A model generated the notes under the pieces. It did no database searches. It was given only the letters and a program-made list of their open reading frames with translations, and was not told where the DNA came from. This document shows positions 18,690 to 26,197 of a stretch of 64,000 nucleotides of DNA, in pieces. The stretch comes from Ardenticatenaceae bacterium. GTDB lineage: Bacteria; Chloroflexota; Anaerolineae; Promineifilales; Promineifilaceae. The translations under genes were made by a program, and so were the position numbers. The stretch spans positions 1 to 64,000 of the forward strand of contig JACKBU010000002.1 in NCBI GenBank assembly GCA_020634395.1, in the 5' to 3' direction. Every line of letters starts with the position of its first letter. Within the stretch, counting starts at the first letter, position 1.

Positions 18690-18727
18690 GATGAGGACTG
18701 GTTTAGTCTCCAGTCTCCAATCTCTAG
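18690..18727. repeat. Partial GGAGACTGG-type repeat
   Basis: GGAGATGAGGACTGGTTTAG followed by TCTCCAGTCTCCAATCTC is a shortened copy of the dispersed element seen at 12257-12321. Its right end supplies the TAG stop of the 50-residue gene. Confidence 0.65.
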
Positions 18728-18876
18728 CCGCCTGGCCTTTTACGGCCGTGCAGCCGGGCGCGTTCTTTTTCCAGGCGCGCCTCTTGTAACAGCAGCCGGT
18801 AAACCTTCTCGGCTACCTGCTCCACCAGTTCCGGGGTGGGTGCGGTTTTTTTGGTTGCCGGTGTCGATGCGGGCAT
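18724..18876 (-). CDS. Small CIS-associated protein (50 residues)
   Basis: ATG 18876 to TAG 18724 encodes a 50-residue basic helical protein (MPASTPATKKTAPTPELVEQ, then VAEKVYRLLLQEARLEKERA). The core V-x-x-K/Q-VY-x-L-x(6-8)-LExER is shared with the C-terminus of the 1143-residue protein two genes downstream and resembles short proteins of the Pvc6 position. It lies between the tail assembly and tube 2 genes. The coding call rests on position, motif and absence of another gene in the 228-base gap. Confidence 0.75.
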   Translation of the reverse strand: MPASTPATKKTAPTPELVEQVAEKVYRLLLQEARLEKERARLHGRKRPGG

Positions 18877-18894
18877 GGTAAATCGGCCTCCTGT

Positions 18895-19254
18895 TTAGCC
18901 CAAGGGGGCGACCTGCAACTGCAGTTCGTGGCTGCAGTAGGGGCAAACAGTGCCCACCATTACCGGTTCGCTGCTGTTGAGGCGCAGGTACAGATCTTGC
19001 AGATAGGAAAGGTCGGAGGCAAACAATCCACCAATGATTTGCGGGGTAACTTCCGGCAGCGTACCCAGTTGGGTGACGACCCGGCTGAGCAGGATGACGG
19101 GCAGGTAGGATTCTTTGGCCTGTACCTGGGGGTGTTCAACGGCTTCGATTTCATCGACGGCCGTGGCCAAACGCATACGGCCGTGCCGCTGCACCTGCCC
19201 CTCGCCATCCACAAATCCGCGTGGTAATGTGAATTCAAATTCCGTTTGCATCAT
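18895..19254 (-). CDS. Phage tail assembly-like protein with CxxC pair
   Basis: The 119-residue protein begins MMQTEFEFTLPRGFVDGEG, a start shared by a small family found in actinobacterial and Chloroflexota contractile injection clusters beside tube genes. The middle (YLPVILLSRVVTQLGTLPEV, FASDLSYLQDLYLRLN) is helical. A terminal VCPYCSHELQ could bind zinc. A chaperone role for tube or tape-measure assembly is inferred from location by analogy to phage gpG/E-type proteins. Confidence 0.8.
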   Translation of the reverse strand: MMQTEFEFTLPRGFVDGEGQVQRHGRMRLATAVDEIEAVEHPQVQAKESYLPVILLSRVVTQLGTLPEVTPQIIGGLFASDLSYLQDLYLRLNSSEPVMVGTVCPYCSHELQLQVAPLG

Positions 19255-19334
19255 GTTCGCCTCTGGCCAATCTTGCCTGATGGTGCGTGGCCTGGCCTAA
19301 ACCAGCAGAACCACGCACCATCAAGAGACACTAC

Positions 19335-19796
19335 TTAGACCTTCACCCGCGAGATGTACTCGTGGGCCAGCGTCAATTCTTCAACGCCGATTTCGTTGCT
19401 GTCTGATTTGACAGACGGACCGGTAACTTTGACGGGCCAGGCGCGCTTGAACTCCCAGCGGGCAACGGCCGTTAACGTCTGATCATACATCGTCACCGAG
19501 CCATCTGCGCGGGCGCCATTCACGTCACCATCTTCGACCTTTTTCCGCCAGTCCCAGATTTGCATGTCGCTGGTGATCCCACGCTTCAACACGATATTTT
19601 CCCACTTCAGGCGACCAGGGATTTTCATCACAACCTCGACGCCCTTTTCATTTACCACTTTGTGTTCGACCACCTCTTGTTCGGAACCCAGGCCGGAAAC
19701 TTCGGTAAAATAACCGGTCACCTGTCCCTGCACTTCGACGGCGAAGTGAAAGCCAACAAGGGGATCTTCACGTGCAGTATCGACTGATGTAGCCAT
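19335..19796 (-). CDS. Tail tube protein 1 (gp19/Pvc1-like)
   Basis: A 153-residue tube protein (DPLVGFHFAVEVQGQVTGYF, SGLGSEQEVVEHKVVNEKG, KRGITSDMQIWDWRKKV, AWPVKVTGPSVKSDSNEIGV). It polymerises into the inner rigid tube. It follows the sheath gene by 30 bases, the usual sheath-tube order, and is therefore the likely major tube subunit. Confidence 0.95.
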   Translation of the reverse strand: MATSVDTAREDPLVGFHFAVEVQGQVTGYFTEVSGLGSEQEVVEHKVVNEKGVEVVMKIPGRLKWENIVLKRGITSDMQIWDWRKKVEDGDVNGARADGSVTMYDQTLTAVARWEFKRAWPVKVTGPSVKSDSNEIGVEELTLAHEYISRVKV

Positions 19797-19825
19797 ATCA
19801 CACTCCTTATATCAGGTAGGCTGCC

Positions 19826-21361
19826 TTATTCGGCATTTGGTCCGGCCCACTGGCTGAGGCGGAAGATCACAAATTCGGCCGGCTTCACCGGCGCCATGCC
19901 AATTTCGATGATCAACTGTCCCAGGTCGCGGATTTCCGGCGGGTTCAACTCGTCATCACACTTCACATAGAACGCTTCGTCGCTGGTAGAGCCAAACAGC
20001 GCGCCGCTCAACCAGATGGTGCTAAGGAAGGAAACGGCATCACGCCGCACCTTGGCCCACAACGAGCGATCATTCGGCTCGAAGACCACCCACTGCATGC
20101 CAACTTCCAACGACGCGCCCACAACAATAAACAACCGGCGGACGTTGATGTACCGCCAGGAGCCATCGCTGCTGAGCGTGCGCGCCCCCCAGATGCGGAT
20201 GCCGCGGCCGGGGAAAGAGCGGATGCAGTTCACGCCGATGGGATTCAGCGTGCCCTGCTCGCCCTTGGTCAGGTTAAGTTCCACGCTGAGCGCACCCTGG
20301 ACAACTTCATTCGCCGGAGCCTTGTGGAAACCCACCGTACCATCGACGCGATTGTAAACGCCGACGACGTGACCGCTGGGCGGCATAAACTTGGTGGTTT
20401 GCGGGCTGTCGCTAAGGTCGGCAACCTGGACCCAGGGGTAGTACATGGCGGCGAAGGAGGAGTCGAAGTTGACGTACATCCGCCATTCCTTGGCCTGCTG
20501 GGCGTTGAGGCCGGGAGGCGTATCCAGGATGGCGAAGCGGTAACGCAGGCGCTCGCAGTCGGCGATCATGGCGGTTTGCACGGCCTTGATCTTTTCTTTG
20601 AAGGCGTCGGAGCCATCGTAACCGGCCATCAGGTCGGGGCAGAGGATCAGGCGTACGTCTTCGAGGGCTTCCAGGCCAGCCAGACCTGTACGTTCCATTA
20701 CATCACCGATGAAGTCGACGGCCGTCAGAGGCTGGGAACCGCCGCCTTCAAGCTGGTACGTGCCATCGGCCGGGTTCGTCGTACCCGTGTCCGAGACGAT
20801 AACTGATTCGAAGTCCACGTCGCCGACGAAGTTTTCACCCTTCTTCATGGTCAGGCCGGTTTTGACATCGCTGCCCACAGACATGGTGAAGGTCTCGCCC
20901 TTCTCGCCTTCAGACTTGATGATGACAACGAGGTCGTTGCCGCCTTCACCAGCGACCTTGGCAGTGACGGTGAGACCCTTGCCTTTGCCGCTGGATGGGG
21001 GAATTGACACGGAAGCGGCCGTGGCGTTGTCGGCGTCTTCGCGCAGCGCCCGAATGCTGGTGATATAGCAGGGGCCGCCGCCGTTCATGAAGTAACCGTA
21101 GACCGCATCCGGCAGGTACGCCCCGCCGATGAATCCACCAAATATGTTCTGGAACTGTGTCCAGTTGGTGACCAGGGTCGCCTTGTTGAGCACCGATTGC
21201 ACGGGCACGCGTTCGCCGGTTTCGGGGTTGATGGCCTTGAGGCTGGCTTCGGCAGTGATGCCAACAAACGCGGCCATCGACGCACCGGCAGCCTCTATAG
21301 GCTTGCTGCCGCGATCGACTTCTTCAACGTAGACGCCTGGTGTGACATAAGTTGCAGGCAT
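19826..21361 (-). CDS. Contractile tail sheath protein
   Basis: The 511-residue sheath begins MPATYVTPGVYVEEVDRGSK. ATG 21361 has an AAGGAG seven bases upstream, which decides it over the nearer ATG 21367. The C-terminal domain (IGVNCIRSFPGRGIRIWGAR, YINVRRLFIVVGASLEVGMQ, VFEPNDRSLW, FRLSQW) is the conserved sheath core that forms the handshake mesh with neighbouring subunits. A surface insertion lies at about 150-250. There is one sheath gene only, unlike the three of the PVC system. The 255-base gap upstream of it may hold an internal promoter, but none is convincing. Confidence 0.97.
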   Translation of the reverse strand: MPATYVTPGVYVEEVDRGSKPIEAAGASMAAFVGITAEASLKAINPETGERVPVQSVLNKATLVTNWTQFQNIFGGFIGGAYLPDAVYGYFMNGGGPCYITSIRALREDADNATAASVSIPPSSGKGKGLTVTAKVAGEGGNDLVVIIKSEGEKGETFTMSVGSDVKTGLTMKKGENFVGDVDFESVIVSDTGTTNPADGTYQLEGGGSQPLTAVDFIGDVMERTGLAGLEALEDVRLILCPDLMAGYDGSDAFKEKIKAVQTAMIADCERLRYRFAILDTPPGLNAQQAKEWRMYVNFDSSFAAMYYPWVQVADLSDSPQTTKFMPPSGHVVGVYNRVDGTVGFHKAPANEVVQGALSVELNLTKGEQGTLNPIGVNCIRSFPGRGIRIWGARTLSSDGSWRYINVRRLFIVVGASLEVGMQWVVFEPNDRSLWAKVRRDAVSFLSTIWLSGALFGSTSDEAFYVKCDDELNPPEIRDLGQLIIEIGMAPVKPAEFVIFRLSQWAGPNAE

Positions 21362-21616
21362 TATCATTCTCCTTGTGCAAAATTGGATGGCGGCTGCAAA
21401 TTGGTAATAAAGGTACGGCCTTCTCCAGTTTATGTTCGCCAACCACCTCAGGTTAACAGAATACAGGCAGGCCAGCGCCCACCGCCTTACACGCTGAAAG
21501 CGCCGCCGGGTCAGGGGGGCGCGCGATTTTGATAAACTTGTTCGTGAGCGACAGCCATTGTTCTCTCTCGTGTTTAAGCCGTACGAATGGGGAGAAGCCT
21601 AGTAACGTTTCATGCG

Positions 21617-22462
21617 CTAAATCTCGACATCATATCGTTCGGAAGGAACGGTAATGGGCTTTTCGATTGGTTTACCATCCGGCGGCCAGGCGACCAGGGT
21701 ATAACTGCCGGTCGGGACATTGCCGAGGGTGAAGATGCCTTTGTCGTCGGATGTGCTGATATAGCCGGTGCCTTTGATGGCTACCTGAACGCCGGCCTGG
21801 GGCTGGTCGGCCTGCAAGACCTGGCCGCCGATGAAAGTGCTGATGATTTCGGAGCCGGGGGTAAGTGCTGTGTCCTGCGGCAGGGTCATGGTCTGGCCGG
21901 TGCGCAAGGTCCAGGTGCGGACGATAGGGCCGGTGACTTCGGTCCAGGGGTCTACCGCAATAGTGAGGAGGTAGGAAAGAGACGGCCGTATTTCATTGTC
22001 CAACGACCCCCATAGTTCCGCCGGGTTGGTCAGCCGATCGTGGTTGGCCAGGCGGGCCACGATGTCAAATGGCTGGCCAACCAGGTCGCCCTTAAGACGT
22101 TTGCGCGGCAAGATGGGATAGCGGAACAGTGTCATCAGGCAGCGGGAAAGCAGGCGGTGCTCGTCCTGAGGCTCGGCGGCCCAGGCGGTGATGATGTAGT
22201 GGCAGTCCAGGCGATAGGGGGTGCGCTTTTGCTGGACGTTGGGGCCGACACGGCCGTTACTATCCACCATACGCTCCCACTGGTGTTGTCGCAGGACATT
22301 ATTCTCGCGTAAATCGTAGAGGAAAAAATTGAGCGTGGGACGTGACAACCGGGCGCTCCATCCCCGAGTGGGCTGGTCAAACTTCACATCAATTTCGCCG
22401 TTTTTAATCGGCAGCTCGTCTACCAGTAATTGTTCAATCGTCTGATCCAGGTCAGCGATCAT
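21617..22462 (-). CDS. DUF4255 (Pvc16-like) protein with carboxypeptidase-regulatory-like C-terminus
   Basis: Residues 1-190 match the DUF4255/Pvc16 N-terminal family (MIADLDQTIEQLLVDELPIK, TLNFFLYDLRENNVLRQHQW, DCHYIITAWA, EDEHRLL-like 'PQDEHRLLSRCLMTLFRYPI'). This protein acts as the tail terminator or cap of contractile injection particles. A further 70 residues (VAIKGTGYISTSDDKGIFTL, NVPTGSYTLVAW) form a CarboxypepD_reg-like beta sandwich, an exposed domain that may decorate the cap or bind a partner. It is 281 residues long and precedes the sheath gene. Confidence 0.92.
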   Translation of the reverse strand: MIADLDQTIEQLLVDELPIKNGEIDVKFDQPTRGWSARLSRPTLNFFLYDLRENNVLRQHQWERMVDSNGRVGPNVQQKRTPYRLDCHYIITAWAAEPQDEHRLLSRCLMTLFRYPILPRKRLKGDLVGQPFDIVARLANHDRLTNPAELWGSLDNEIRPSLSYLLTIAVDPWTEVTGPIVRTWTLRTGQTMTLPQDTALTPGSEIISTFIGGQVLQADQPQAGVQVAIKGTGYISTSDDKGIFTLGNVPTGSYTLVAWPPDGKPIEKPITVPSERYDVEI

Positions 22463-22496
22463 GGGCTTCTCCGCAGAAGGTCAATACACGCGACGA

Positions 22497-22793
22497 TCAG
22501 CGCCGTCGCAGCCACTCTGAATCCACATCCATCCCTAGCTCGCGCAAATAAGGCAGCATAAACCGCTCAATTTCTGCCAGCGTGCGAAAATCTCGCTGCT
22601 CTCCGCTGAGAACGTGCGTCACCTGCCCGCGCCAGATTTTCCTTTCCGTGCCGGCTGCCGGCTCTTCAGTCCATATTTTGACGATAAAAGATTCGGTGCT
22701 GGTTTCAAACAATTTCATCGTGTGACTATTCCAGACACGGGCTGGCGTTCCGACCAGCAGATCGGTTCCTGTCGCCTTCTGGTCACTCACCAT
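22497..22793 (-). CDS. Small hypothetical protein, paralogue of its upstream neighbour
   Basis: The product has 98 residues from ATG 22793; longer starts would run deep into the previous gene. The core SFIVKIWTEEPAAGTERKIW, RGQVTHVLSGEQRDFRTLAE matches FIIRIWCEY and RGTIEHVSSGKRQYLPCFAA of the preceding gene, so the two are tandem paralogues. The ATG overlaps the previous gene by 11 bases, suggesting translational coupling. Similar small proteins occur near contractile systems in Chloroflexota and cyanobacteria as far as I recall; function is unknown. Confidence 0.8.
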   Translation of the reverse strand: MVSDQKATGTDLLVGTPARVWNSHTMKLFETSTESFIVKIWTEEPAAGTERKIWRGQVTHVLSGEQRDFRTLAEIERFMLPYLRELGMDVDSEWLRRR

Positions 22794-23100
22794 GGAAATG
22801 ACGCTGCATCCACTGCCGCACCTGCCACATGCGCCCGCCGCCAACTTTCAGCGGCGGGCCAAGGTCCAGCACAAGCGGTTGGCTGCCATAGAAAGAAATG
22901 AAGTCAAAAATCGCGGCAAAACAAGGCAAATACTGGCGCTTGCCACTGGAGACGTGCTCAATGGTGCCGCGATATTCCGGCTGGACGCCATCATGATCGC
23001 TGTACTCGCACCAAATTCGGATGATGAACGTATCTTCAGTCACGCATGTCTCCCAGGCGTCGCTTTTGCGCACAGTTGCTTTGTACCACAGGTGCTTCAT
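22783..23100 (-). CDS. Small hypothetical protein at head of CIS operon
   Basis: The 105-residue product (MKHLWYKATVRKSDAWETCV) contains FIIRIWCEYSDHDG, YRGTIEHVSSGKRQY and a C-terminal basic tail. The ATG at 23100 is used; a TTG lies just before it. It is the first gene of the minus-strand run and divergent from the gene at 23209. Small beta-rich protein with no known role; the duplication with the next gene suggests a heterodimer or two specificities, which is speculation. Confidence 0.78.
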   Translation of the reverse strand: MKHLWYKATVRKSDAWETCVTEDTFIIRIWCEYSDHDGVQPEYRGTIEHVSSGKRQYLPCFAAIFDFISFYGSQPLVLDLGPPLKVGGGRMWQVRQWMQRHFHGE

Positions 23101-23103
23101 CAA

Positions 23104-23170
23104 AGTGTCACGGCCGTATCACGAAAGTGTCACGGCCGTTTTCCCCGGTTGCCCGGCCGGCAAATACGGC
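23104..23170. repeat. Direct GTGTCACGGCCGT repeat in divergent intergenic region
   Basis: The 13-mer GTGTCACGGCCGT occurs at 23106 and 23128, and a third ACGGCCGT follows at 23166-23173. The region separates the divergent CIS operon and the gene at 23209 and could include a regulator site, but the octamer is common genome-wide here. Confidence 0.5.
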
Positions 23171-23178
23171 CGTATAAT
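23149..23178 (+). promoter_or_regulatory. Candidate sigma70-type promoter for 23209 gene
   Basis: TTGCCC (23149-23154), 18 bases, then TATAAT (23173-23178), 31 bases before the ATG. The match is by eye only. Confidence 0.5.
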
Positions 23179-23208
23179 CTCCCCATCCCACCATCCGGCG
23201 AGGCAGAT

Positions 23209-23667
23209 ATGGCCAAAAAAGAAGCCCAAACCGAACTGTTTCAACTGAAAACCGCCCTCGTCTACCTGGCGGCCCACCTGGACGAAGGTGTGGACCACCT
23301 GGATGACCTCACCGGCAAAATCCTGGCCCGCGCTCTCACCGAAATTATGCAGGAAGTCGTCTCCATGCCGCGCAGTACCACGGAAGAGGAGATAGGCCAG
23401 TTTGCCCAGGACGTTTTGGCAAGCACGGAAGCGCTGCAGGCAGAACTGGCTCTGCGCTGGCAAGAAGAATTACGGCCGTTGATGGAGCGGGCCAGGCTGC
23501 GGGCCGCAGAACTGGACCACGAGCTGGGCGAGTTTGCGCCGCTAACGGTTAACGGGCAGGTGTGGGGAGCCATCTGCCTGAAGTGCCTGTGCTGGGTAAC
23601 GGCCGTTCCCCACCAGGTCAGCGGCGTCGTCATGCTCAATAAATGCACCGGTTGGGTCGTGCCCTGA
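23209..23667 (+). CDS. Hypothetical protein, helical with Cys-rich C-terminus
   Basis: The 152-residue product begins MAKKEAQTELFQLKTALVYL; ATG 23209 lies after GAGGCAG and downstream of a good promoter. Residues 1-115 are helical and charged. The C-terminus has a beta segment with CLKCLCW and a later Cys (LNKC), which could bind a metal or form the treble-clef-like motif. It is divergent from the CIS operon. I do not recognise a family. Confidence 0.75.
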   Translation: MAKKEAQTELFQLKTALVYLAAHLDEGVDHLDDLTGKILARALTEIMQEVVSMPRSTTEEEIGQFAQDVLASTEALQAELALRWQEELRPLMERARLRAAELDHELGEFAPLTVNGQVWGAICLKCLCWVTAVPHQVSGVVMLNKCTGWVVP

Positions 23668-23769
23668 CACGACCACCTCTTTCTTCCCACACTCATGGCG
23701 CGGTTCATCCCCCGGCAACGGCCGCCTGAACAATTCCCCTCACTTCCCTCTCAAAATTCAGCAATCCGG

Positions 23770-23799
23770 TTGGCATTAAATGGGGCATGGGCCTATAAT
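23770..23799 (+). promoter_or_regulatory. Candidate sigma70-type promoter for secDF
   Basis: TTGGCA (23770-23775), an 18-base spacer and TATAAT (23794-23799), 40 bases before the secD start. The match is close to consensus. Confidence 0.6.
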
Positions 23800-23839
23800 G
23801 CCTCGTTTTGATTCTTGCAGAAGCAAAAGGAAATCGCTT

Positions 23840-25183
23840 ATGAATAAACAAAAGGATTTAATTTGGCTCGTCATAATCATTCTGGTTATTGGCGCAGCCG
23901 CCTGGTTAGTGGCGAATCCATCCTTCCCCATTCAGCGCGGCCTCGACTTGCAAGGTGGTTTGCAAGTCCTGCTGGAAGCCGATGTGCCGGCTGATCAAAC
24001 TATTCCCCAGGAGCAAATGGATACCGCCCGCCAGATCGTTTCTCAGCGCGTCAACGCCTTGGGCGTCACTGAACCGCTGGTCCAGGTAGAAGGCGACCGT
24101 CGCATCCTTGTGGAACTGCCTGGCGTCAACAACCCCGATCAGGCCATCTCGCTCATTCAGGAGACAGCTCTGTTAGAGTTTATTGATACCGGCGCACAAT
24201 CTCTGCCGGTAGGCACCTGCGTTCGCACTTCACTGAACAACGGGCCTTCGCGCTGCGAGCTGCCGACAGGCGCTCCTCTGGATACCCCCATCGAAAATCC
24301 CGCCCCTAGTTTTGAAACCGTCATGACCGGAGCTGAGCTGCGCCAGGCCCAGTCCGAACGAAGCCAGACCAACCAATATTACGTTTCTTTCAGTCTGAAA
24401 CCGGAAGAGACGGAGTTTTTCGCCGATTACACGCGGAAAAACCAGGGACGTTTTTTGACCATTGTCCTGGATAAACAGGTTATCTCCAGCCCGCGCATCA
24501 GCGCGGTGATCTCTAGCGGCAGCGGCACCATCACCGGGAACTTTACGTTGGAAGAAGCGCAAAAATTGGCCTTGCAGCTGCGCTTTGGCAGCCTGCCCAT
24601 TCCGCTGCGCATCGAAAGTACGCGCCTGGTGGGCGCTACGCTCGGCGAGCAGTCGGTGAAGTCCAGTGTAGAAGCGGGCATCGCCGGGGTAATCATGGTG
24701 CTGTTGTTCATGATTGGCTATTACCGTTTACCCGGCGTACTGGCGGCCATCGCCCTGCTGATCTACGCGCTGCTCAACTTTGCCGTGTTTGAAGCGCTGC
24801 CGGTGACGTTGACACTGCCGGCCATCACCGGCTTCTTGTTGTCGCTGGGGATGGCGGTGGACGCCAACGTGCTGGTGTTTGAGCGAATGAAAGAGGAACT
24901 GGCACGCGGTCGTAACGTCCACGAAGCGGTACACGCCGGTTTTCAGCGAGCCTGGACGTCGATTCGCGACTCGAACATTGCGACGATGGTGATCTGTACG
25001 ATTTTGTTCACGTTTGGCCGGAGTTTTGGAGCCAGTGCCGTGCAAGGGTTTGCCATTACGCTGGCGATTGGGGTGGCGATCAGTATGTTTACGGCCGTTC
25101 TCATCACCCGCACCCTGGTCAATCTCGTCATTGGTGGATCATCTGATTGGATGGGCAGCCACCGTTGGTTGTTAGGAGCATAA
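23840..25183 (+). CDS. secD: Protein translocase subunit SecD
   Basis: The 447-residue product has an N-terminal membrane helix, the GLDLQGGLQVLLE motif, a P1 periplasmic domain (including QIVSQRVNALGVTEP) and five C-terminal helices with LGMAVDANVLVFERMKEE. SecD with SecF uses the proton gradient to help SecYEG complete secretion. The start ATG 23840 has AAAGGAAAT before it. SecF follows after three bases, giving the common secD-secF pair as separate genes. Confidence 0.96.
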   Translation: MNKQKDLIWLVIIILVIGAAAWLVANPSFPIQRGLDLQGGLQVLLEADVPADQTIPQEQMDTARQIVSQRVNALGVTEPLVQVEGDRRILVELPGVNNPDQAISLIQETALLEFIDTGAQSLPVGTCVRTSLNNGPSRCELPTGAPLDTPIENPAPSFETVMTGAELRQAQSERSQTNQYYVSFSLKPEETEFFADYTRKNQGRFLTIVLDKQVISSPRISAVISSGSGTITGNFTLEEAQKLALQLRFGSLPIPLRIESTRLVGATLGEQSVKSSVEAGIAGVIMVLLFMIGYYRLPGVLAAIALLIYALLNFAVFEALPVTLTLPAITGFLLSLGMAVDANVLVFERMKEELARGRNVHEAVHAGFQRAWTSIRDSNIATMVICTILFTFGRSFGASAVQGFAITLAIGVAISMFTAVLITRTLVNLVIGGSSDWMGSHRWLLGA

Positions 25184-25186
25184 TCC

Positions 25187-26131
25187 ATGTTCGACAATTT
25201 TGTACAAAAACGACGTTATTACTACATGTTCTCAGGGATTGTCATTGGCCTCGGGCTGCTGGCGATGATTTACTCCGTCATCAGCACCGGCCAGATCTTC
25301 CCTTTGGGCGTCGATTTTCTAGGTGGCACCCGCTTTGAAATTCAGTTTTCCGATACGGTGACTGAAGATCAGGTGCGCGGCGTGTTCGTCGCAGAAGGCA
25401 TTTCCAACCCCTCCATCACGGCGCTGCGCGGCCAGGATCTAAACAATGCCTGGCAGATTCGCACCGAATTTGTGGACGCTAACAAAGCCCACGCGCTGCA
25501 ATCGTCTTTAGAAGCCCTGGCGCCGTTGGTTCCTGGCACTTTCTCGGTCACTACTGTCAGCCCGGCCGTCGGTAAGGAAGTGACCCGCGCCGCCCTGGCC
25601 GCCGTGATTGTGTCCGGCATCGTCGTGTTGTTTTACATCATGTTTGCGTTCCGGCAGGTGCCCAATTCCTTCCGCTATGGCGCCTGCGCCGTCATCGCCA
25701 TGTTCCATGACTTGTTTGTCATTTTTGGTTTCGCGGCCATTATGGGCATGATTTCCGGTTGGGAGGTGGACGCTCTGTTCCTGACCGGTGTGTTGACCGT
25801 GGCCGGCTTTTCGCTGCAGGACACGATCGTTGTGTTCGATCGCATCCGGGAGAACAGCTCGCGCAGGCGCTCCAGCTCCGGTTCTTTCGAGGCGTTGGTC
25901 AACCGTTCGGTCAACGAAACAATCAAACGGTCGTTGATTACGCAGTTAAGCGCGATGTTTGTGTTGTTGTCGATTTTGCTGTTTGGCGGGGCTTCCATCA
26001 AACCGTTTATCGCGGTGTTGTTTGTGGGTCTGCTAAGCGGCACGTACAGCTCGATTTTTACGGCCGTTCCCCTGCTCGTCTCCTGGGAACTGGGCGAAAT
26101 CCCGCTCATCTCTCGCATCCGCACGGCCTAG
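25187..26131 (+). CDS. secF: Protein translocase subunit SecF
   Basis: The 314-residue product begins MFDNFVQKRRYYYMFSGIVI and has FPLGVDFLGGTRFEIQF, a P1 domain and later helices with GVLTVAGFSLQDTIVVFDRI and TQLSAMFVLLSILLFGG. An AGGAG lies eight bases before the ATG. It ends at a strong terminator. Confidence 0.96.
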   Translation: MFDNFVQKRRYYYMFSGIVIGLGLLAMIYSVISTGQIFPLGVDFLGGTRFEIQFSDTVTEDQVRGVFVAEGISNPSITALRGQDLNNAWQIRTEFVDANKAHALQSSLEALAPLVPGTFSVTTVSPAVGKEVTRAALAAVIVSGIVVLFYIMFAFRQVPNSFRYGACAVIAMFHDLFVIFGFAAIMGMISGWEVDALFLTGVLTVAGFSLQDTIVVFDRIRENSSRRRSSSGSFEALVNRSVNETIKRSLITQLSAMFVLLSILLFGGASIKPFIAVLFVGLLSGTYSSIFTAVPLLVSWELGEIPLISRIRTA

Positions 26132-26160
26132 TCCGGCCGACGCGAACTCTAACCACATGA

Positions 26161-26193
26161 AAAGGTGCGCCCACCACAGGCGCACTTTTTTGT
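26161..26193. terminator. Bidirectional rho-independent terminator after secF
   Basis: Stem GTGCGCC (26165-26171) with GGCGCAC (26179-26185), then six T on plus and an A run on the left, so it can end both secF and the minus-strand cyclase gene that stops at 26198. Confidence 0.9.
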
Positions 26194-26197
26194 TACC

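Noticed and set aside
8176..23100. Prophage or type VI secretion
   Set aside because: No capsid, portal, terminase or integrase was seen, and no TssJ/K/L/M; LysM, DUF4280, DUF4255, gp25 and sheath/tube pattern fit eCIS-type systems.
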